From assembly GCA_027026055.1 (NCBI GenBank), contig JALVPA010000184.1:1-9127 (forward strand): a DNA stretch of 9,127 nt. The letters are read 5' to 3'. This document shows, piece after piece, positions 7,007-9,127 of this stretch. Under the pieces are notes generated by a model that saw only the letters and a program-made list of their open reading frames with translations, searched no databases and had not been told where the DNA came from. Numbering within the stretch: position 1 is the first letter of the stretch; each line of letters starts with the position of its first letter. Made by a program: the position numbers and the translations under genes. This DNA is from Campylobacteraceae bacterium (GTDB lineage Bacteria; Campylobacterota; Campylobacteria; Campylobacterales; Sulfurovaceae).

Positions 7007-7038
7007 ATATTTAGAAATATTATATATTTGCAAATATA
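7007..7038. repeat. Two palindromes of the form ATATTT-NN-AAATAT
   Basis: The first copy is at 7007-7020 (centre AG). The second is at 7024-7037 (centre GC), and with flanking T/A it makes a 16-bp perfect palindrome at 7023-7038. Their centres are 17 bp apart. A repeated dyad like this could bind a dimeric regulator, but AT-rich DNA produces such patterns more easily. No promoter is clearly associated. Confidence 0.45.
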
Positions 7039-7136
7039 GCAACAAGTCTTCTCGTTTTTTCTCGTCTTTATGGTTAATCACATCCTTATACGATCTCATA
7101 AATTGTCGGTACGGTAGGCTTTTGTAGCTATTTAGA

Positions 7137-7150
7137 TGAACAAATGTTCA
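7137..7150. promoter_or_regulatory. Operator copy 1 (TGAACA-AA-TGTTCA)
   Basis: A 14-bp palindrome with perfect arms and a 2-bp centre at 7143.5. It is the most distal of four copies upstream of the tetR gene, 42 bp from copy 2. Confidence 0.75.
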
Positions 7151-7160
7151 CCTCTTGTAA

Positions 7161-7215
7161 ATTTTTCACAAATCAAAAAGAACAAATGTTCACAAATAGA
7201 TTTTTGGCAAATCAA
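7161..7215 (+). repeat. Direct repeat ATTTTT-NN-CAAATCAA lying between operator copies
   Basis: The 16-bp element occurs at 7161-7176 (NN = CA) and 7200-7215 (NN = GG), 39 bp apart, once after operator 1 and once after operator 2. With the operators it shows that the array grew by tandem duplication of a unit of about 42 bp. Spacing from operator to element is 3 bp shorter in the second unit, and from element to next operator 3 bp longer. Confidence 0.7.
7180..7191. promoter_or_regulatory. Operator copy 2 (GAACA-AA-TGTTC)
   Basis: A 12-bp perfect-arm palindrome with centre at 7185.5, identical to copy 1 across the core GAACAAATGTTCAC. It is 42 bp from copies 1 and 3. Confidence 0.75.
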
Positions 7216-7221
7216 CAAAAT

Positions 7222-7233
7222 GAACACATGTTC
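7222..7233. promoter_or_regulatory. Operator copy 3 (GAACA-CA-TGTTC)
   Basis: A perfect-arm palindrome with centre at 7227.5. It differs from the other copies only in the 2-bp centre. It is 42 bp from copy 2 and 43 bp from copy 4, lying just upstream of the AT-rich segment TTTTTATAAAAA (7235-7246) that could act as an UP element for the promoter. Confidence 0.75.
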
Positions 7234-7255
7234 TTTTTTATAAAAATGTGGCTGC

Positions 7256-7284
7256 TTGACAAATGAACATTTGTTCATTATAAT
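7256..7284 (+). promoter_or_regulatory. Sigma70 promoter of the tetR operon (TTGACA-17-TATAAT)
   Basis: TTGACA at 7256-7261 and TATAAT at 7279-7284 match the consensus exactly, with the optimal 17-bp spacer. Predicted transcription start is near 7291, the first base of the AAAGGAG ribosome binding site, so the leader is only about 13 nt. The spacer is filled by operator copy 4, so a bound repressor would block RNA polymerase. Confidence 0.88.
7262..7279. promoter_or_regulatory. Operator copy 4, in the promoter spacer (AATGAACA-TT-TGTTCATT)
   Basis: An 18-bp palindrome with 8-bp perfect arms and a 2-bp centre at 7270.5. It is the longest dyad of the four copies and sits exactly between the -35 and -10 boxes, sharing its last T with the -10 box. 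Its position and the adjacent tetR gene indicate autorepression by the TetR-family protein; binding itself is inferred. Confidence 0.85.
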
Positions 7285-7303
7285 TACGTCAAAGGAGTCC
7301 GCA

Positions 7304-7957
7304 ATGCCTGAAAATACGAACCATTCGCTCCCTTCTAAAGGAGCGAAAACCAAAGAAAAAATCCTTAAAACCGCGCTACGCCTCTTTGCTTCGAAAGGAT
7401 ATAAAGCGACCACAGTAAGAGATATCGCCGGCGCGATGGGTATCAAACAAAGCGCACTCTATAATCATTTCAAAAACAAAGATGCAATTCTAGAGGCGCT
7501 CGTTGAGCAACTCACCTCATCGGCTATCGTTCATCTTTTCGACGGGAAGACACCCCAAGAAGCGGCAAAGGGCGGCAAGGCGCTTTTGATGGGTATCGCC
7601 ACACGTTTCAAACTTATGGGTTTCGACAACAAAAACGAAGCGCTTTTCAAACTTCTGATGCAGGAGATGTTTCGAAACGAGCATATACGTGAAATATACA
7701 ACGAATATTTCTATCAAGAAAACGTCAAAGCGCTCTCTGCGGCGCTTTTCGTTATGATGCAAGAAGAGACGATCCGTTCCGGCGATCCGCTGCTGTTGGC
7801 AAACGAATTTTTTGCGCCTCTTTTCTTTTATCAAATGCAGGTGAGTTTACTAAAGTTGGATAAAAAATCGACATCGTCCGTCGTCACATTATTCGAAAAA
7901 CACGTCGACTTTTTTTGGGACAGTATTAAACTTGAAAAAAGAGATACCCTCTTTTGA
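7304..7957 (+). CDS. TetR-family transcriptional repressor, probable autoregulator of this operon
   Basis: A 217-residue protein of usual TetR-family size (about 190-220). The N-terminal DNA-binding domain covers residues 15-63: KTKEKILKTALRLFASKGY, then the helix-turn-helix TTVRDIAGAMGIKQSALYNHF and the conserved KNKDAILEA. The all-helical C-terminal part (about 70-217) would bind a small ligand and form the dimer; its ligand cannot be read from sequence. A longer frame opens at TTG 7256, but that codon is part of the -35 box. ATG 7304 has a strong AAAGGAG ribosome binding site (7291-7297), so it is the start. Four palindromes upstream are the likely binding sites. The methyltransferase follows after 33 bp, and is probably co-transcribed and derepressed together with this gene. 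Confidence 0.93.
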   Translation: MPENTNHSLPSKGAKTKEKILKTALRLFASKGYKATTVRDIAGAMGIKQSALYNHFKNKDAILEALVEQLTSSAIVHLFDGKTPQEAAKGGKALLMGIATRFKLMGFDNKNEALFKLLMQEMFRNEHIREIYNEYFYQENVKALSAALFVMMQEETIRSGDPLLLANEFFAPLFFYQMQVSLLKLDKKSTSSVVTLFEKHVDFFWDSIKLEKRDTLF

Positions 7958-7990
7958 TAATACTAAAAAATATAAATTCAGGAGTCAACC

Positions 7991-8614
7991 ATGTCTGATA
8001 AAACTGAAGATTTATTCGCACACAAGTCCAAAACATGGGATATGAAATCCAGACGCGTCCAAAACGCCAAGGCGATAGCGCAAGCCATAGTAAAAAATAT
8101 CAAACTCGATAAAGAGATGGTCGTTATGGACCTTGGTGCGGGTACGGGATTGTTGAGCTACTTTCTTTCGCCTTTTGTAAAAAAGATCGTTGCCGTAGAC
8201 AATTCGCCTTCGATGCTAATAGAGTTCGAAAACAAGTGCGACAGATTCGCTTGCGAGACACAAGCCCTACTTCGCAATATCGAAAAAGACGAAGATATCT
8301 TTCAAATGCGTTTCGACGGTATCGTCTCTTCGATGACCCTGCATCATATAGAGCACATTGCGAAACTTTTTCATAATCTTTATAAAATGTTGAAACCGAA
8401 CGGATTTATCGCTTTGGCGGATTTGGACGAAGAAGACGGCACTTTTCATAGCGACAATACCGGGGTACACCACTTCGGCTTCGATAGAGAGACGTTAAAA
8501 AAGTTCGCCGAAGCGGCGGGATTCGAAGAGATCGCCTTCGAAACGGTATTCGTGATAGAAAAACCCCAACGCGACTATAACGTCTTTTTGATGACCGCAA
8601 GGAAAAAAGCATGA
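7991..8614 (+). CDS. Class I SAM-dependent methyltransferase of unknown substrate
   Basis: A 207-residue soluble methyltransferase with a Rossmann fold. Motif I is VVMDLGAGTGLLS (44-56, with D47-LGAGTG). The acidic residue after strand 2 is Asp70 (IVAVDNSPSML). Motif IV region is FDGIVSSMTLHHIEH (108-122), and LKPNGFIALADLDEEDG (134-150) follows strand 5. This is the UbiE/Methyltransf_11-like group, whose members act mostly on small molecules. The substrate cannot be inferred from sequence. The C-terminal part (HHFGFDRETLKKFAEAAGF) is typical of the group. The ribosome binding site AGGAG (7980-7984) lies 6 nt before the ATG. The gene overlaps the DUF2238 gene by ATGA (8611-8614), which points to translational coupling and perhaps a shared task. 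Control by the TetR repressor suggests a response to a toxic or signalling compound. Confidence 0.92.
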   Translation: MSDKTEDLFAHKSKTWDMKSRRVQNAKAIAQAIVKNIKLDKEMVVMDLGAGTGLLSYFLSPFVKKIVAVDNSPSMLIEFENKCDRFACETQALLRNIEKDEDIFQMRFDGIVSSMTLHHIEHIAKLFHNLYKMLKPNGFIALADLDEEDGTFHSDNTGVHHFGFDRETLKKFAEAAGFEEIAFETVFVIEKPQRDYNVFLMTARKKA

Positions 8615-9127
8615 AACGCTTCATCTGGCTCGCAATCTTCTTTATAGCTTTGGCCTGGTCCGCCTATCACCCCAAAGATACTTTTACATGGTTTTTGGAA
8701 GTGTCGCCCGCACTGATAGGCTTCGTACTTATTTTGACAACCTACAAATCTTTTCCGTTGACGCCGCTACTTTATACTTTGATATTGATACATATGATAA
8801 TTTTGATGATCGGCGGTCACTATACCTATGCCGAAGTGCCTTTGTTCGATTGGATCAAAGAGATGTTCCGTCTCGAACGCAACAACTTCGACAAATTGGG
8901 ACATTTCATGCAAGGATTCGAACCGGCGATTTTGGCTAGAGAGCTCTTGATACGCTTGCATATCGTCAAACCGAGTCGCCGTTGGCTCAATTTCATCGTA
9001 ATAAGCATCGTTTTGGCTTTTTCGGCATTTTACGAATTGATCGAATGGTGGGTGGCGCTGGCTACGGGCGAAGGCGCCGAAGCCTTTTTGGGGACGCAAG
9101 GATACGTATGGGATACGCAATCGGATA
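8611..9127 (+). CDS. DUF2238/YjdF-like integral membrane protein (C-terminus cut by window edge)
   Basis: The frame starts at ATG 8611 with ribosome binding site AAGGA (8599-8603) and runs off the window after 172 residues. Family proteins are about 200-210 residues long, so only some 30-40 are missing. Hydrophobic membrane segments lie at about 3-18, 31-45, 50-68 and 125-150. Signature motifs of the DUF2238 family are GGHYTYAEVP (68-77), FDKLGHFMQGFEPAILARELL (about 93-113), FYELIEWW (140-147) and GEGAEAFLGTQGYVWDTQSD (153-172). The family includes E. coli inner-membrane protein YjdF, and its function is unknown to me. The conserved His, Glu and Asp residues could bind metal or catalyse a reaction, but that is speculation. 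A Tyr is found in GTQGYVWD where many members, as I recall, have Asp. It is the last visible gene of the TetR-controlled operon. Confidence 0.9.
   Translation, partial: MKRFIWLAIFFIALAWSAYHPKDTFTWFLEVSPALIGFVLILTTYKSFPLTPLLYTLILIHMIILMIGGHYTYAEVPLFDWIKEMFRLERNNFDKLGHFMQGFEPAILARELLIRLHIVKPSRRWLNFIVISIVLAFSAFYELIEWWVALATGEGAEAFLGTQGYVWDTQSD

Larger units (their letters stand above)
6699..7136. other. AT-rich gene-free stretch
   Basis: This 438-bp stretch holds the NlpC/P60 leader and promoter at its left end and otherwise no gene I can support. It is visibly more AT-rich than the genes around it. No open frame with a start and ribosome binding site, no tRNA-like fold and no GC stem followed by a T-tract is seen. 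Two adjacent AT palindromes at 7007-7038 are the only structured elements found. It could hide a small RNA or be the remains of a lost gene; neither can be shown here. Confidence 0.6.

Noticed and set aside
6699..7136. The operator array or AT-rich stretch as a control region for the NlpC/P60 gene
   Set aside because: The nearest operator is about 360 bp from the NlpC/P60 promoter and on the far side of the gene-free stretch, with no matching palindrome near that promoter.
7137..7279. Four regularly spaced repeats considered as a CRISPR array or replication iterons
   Set aside because: The repeats are 12-18 bp palindromes, too short for CRISPR repeats, and spacers share sequence with each other. 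Iterons are usually direct repeats about 20-22 bp apart next to a rep gene. The fourth copy sits inside a promoter beside tetR, which fits operators better.
7132..7446. A 104-codon minus-strand frame covering the operator array
   Set aside because: It runs opposite the tetR N-terminus and through the promoter and operators; its protein is a translation of the repeats and has no credible start.
1..9127. Mobile element, prophage or tRNA-associated island
   Set aside because: No transposase, integrase, terminal inverted repeats, direct-repeat boundaries or tRNA genes were seen, and codon use looks uniform across the genes.

Overview
The window looks like chromosomal DNA of a Campylobacterota bacterium (Sulfurovum, Sulfurimonas or Sulfuricurvum type). 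This is an inference from the moderately low GC, the TTC/TCG/GAA-rich codon use, the T-rich promoters with extended -10 boxes and the short tight operons. No rRNA marker is present, so the genus is not fixed. No tRNA, rRNA, CRISPR array, transposase or phage gene was seen.

Layout. 1-539 (-) is the N-terminal part of murA (peptidoglycan precursor synthesis), cut by the window edge. A divergent 194-bp promoter region follows. Then come three plus-strand genes: a lysine-rich, partly disordered protein of unknown function (734-1435), a 113-aa unknown protein with its own extended -10 promoter (1519-1860), and a UvrD/Rep/PcrA-type DNA helicase that starts 3 nt after it on GTG (1864-3918). The helicase converges, with a 26-bp gap, on a minus-strand group. 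In transcription order that group is a secreted SH3/NlpC-P60 peptidoglycan endopeptidase (6698-5358), rsmD for 16S rRNA m2G966 methylation (5317-4700) and a NYN-domain putative RNase with a probable C-terminal LOTUS-like domain (4703-3945). The last two overlap by ATGA.

An AT-rich gene-free stretch (6699-7136) precedes the most striking part of the window. This is a three-gene plus-strand operon: a TetR-family repressor (7304-7957), a class I SAM-dependent methyltransferase (7991-8614) and a DUF2238/YjdF-like membrane protein (8611 to the window end). Its promoter is a near-ideal sigma70 promoter (TTGACA-17-TATAAT) whose spacer is filled by an 18-bp palindrome. Three more copies of the palindrome core GAACA-NN-TGTTC lie upstream. 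The four centres are 42, 42 and 43 bp apart, which is four DNA helical turns each. Between the first three copies, a second repeat shows the units arose by tandem duplication with opposite 3-bp length changes that restore the 42-bp spacing. This phased operator array, with the TetR-methyltransferase-DUF2238 operon it controls, is the best candidate here for an undescribed system.

The other genes are mostly housekeeping: cell wall (murA, NlpC/P60), DNA repair or replication (helicase) and ribosome maturation (rsmD, with the RNase possibly linked to it).
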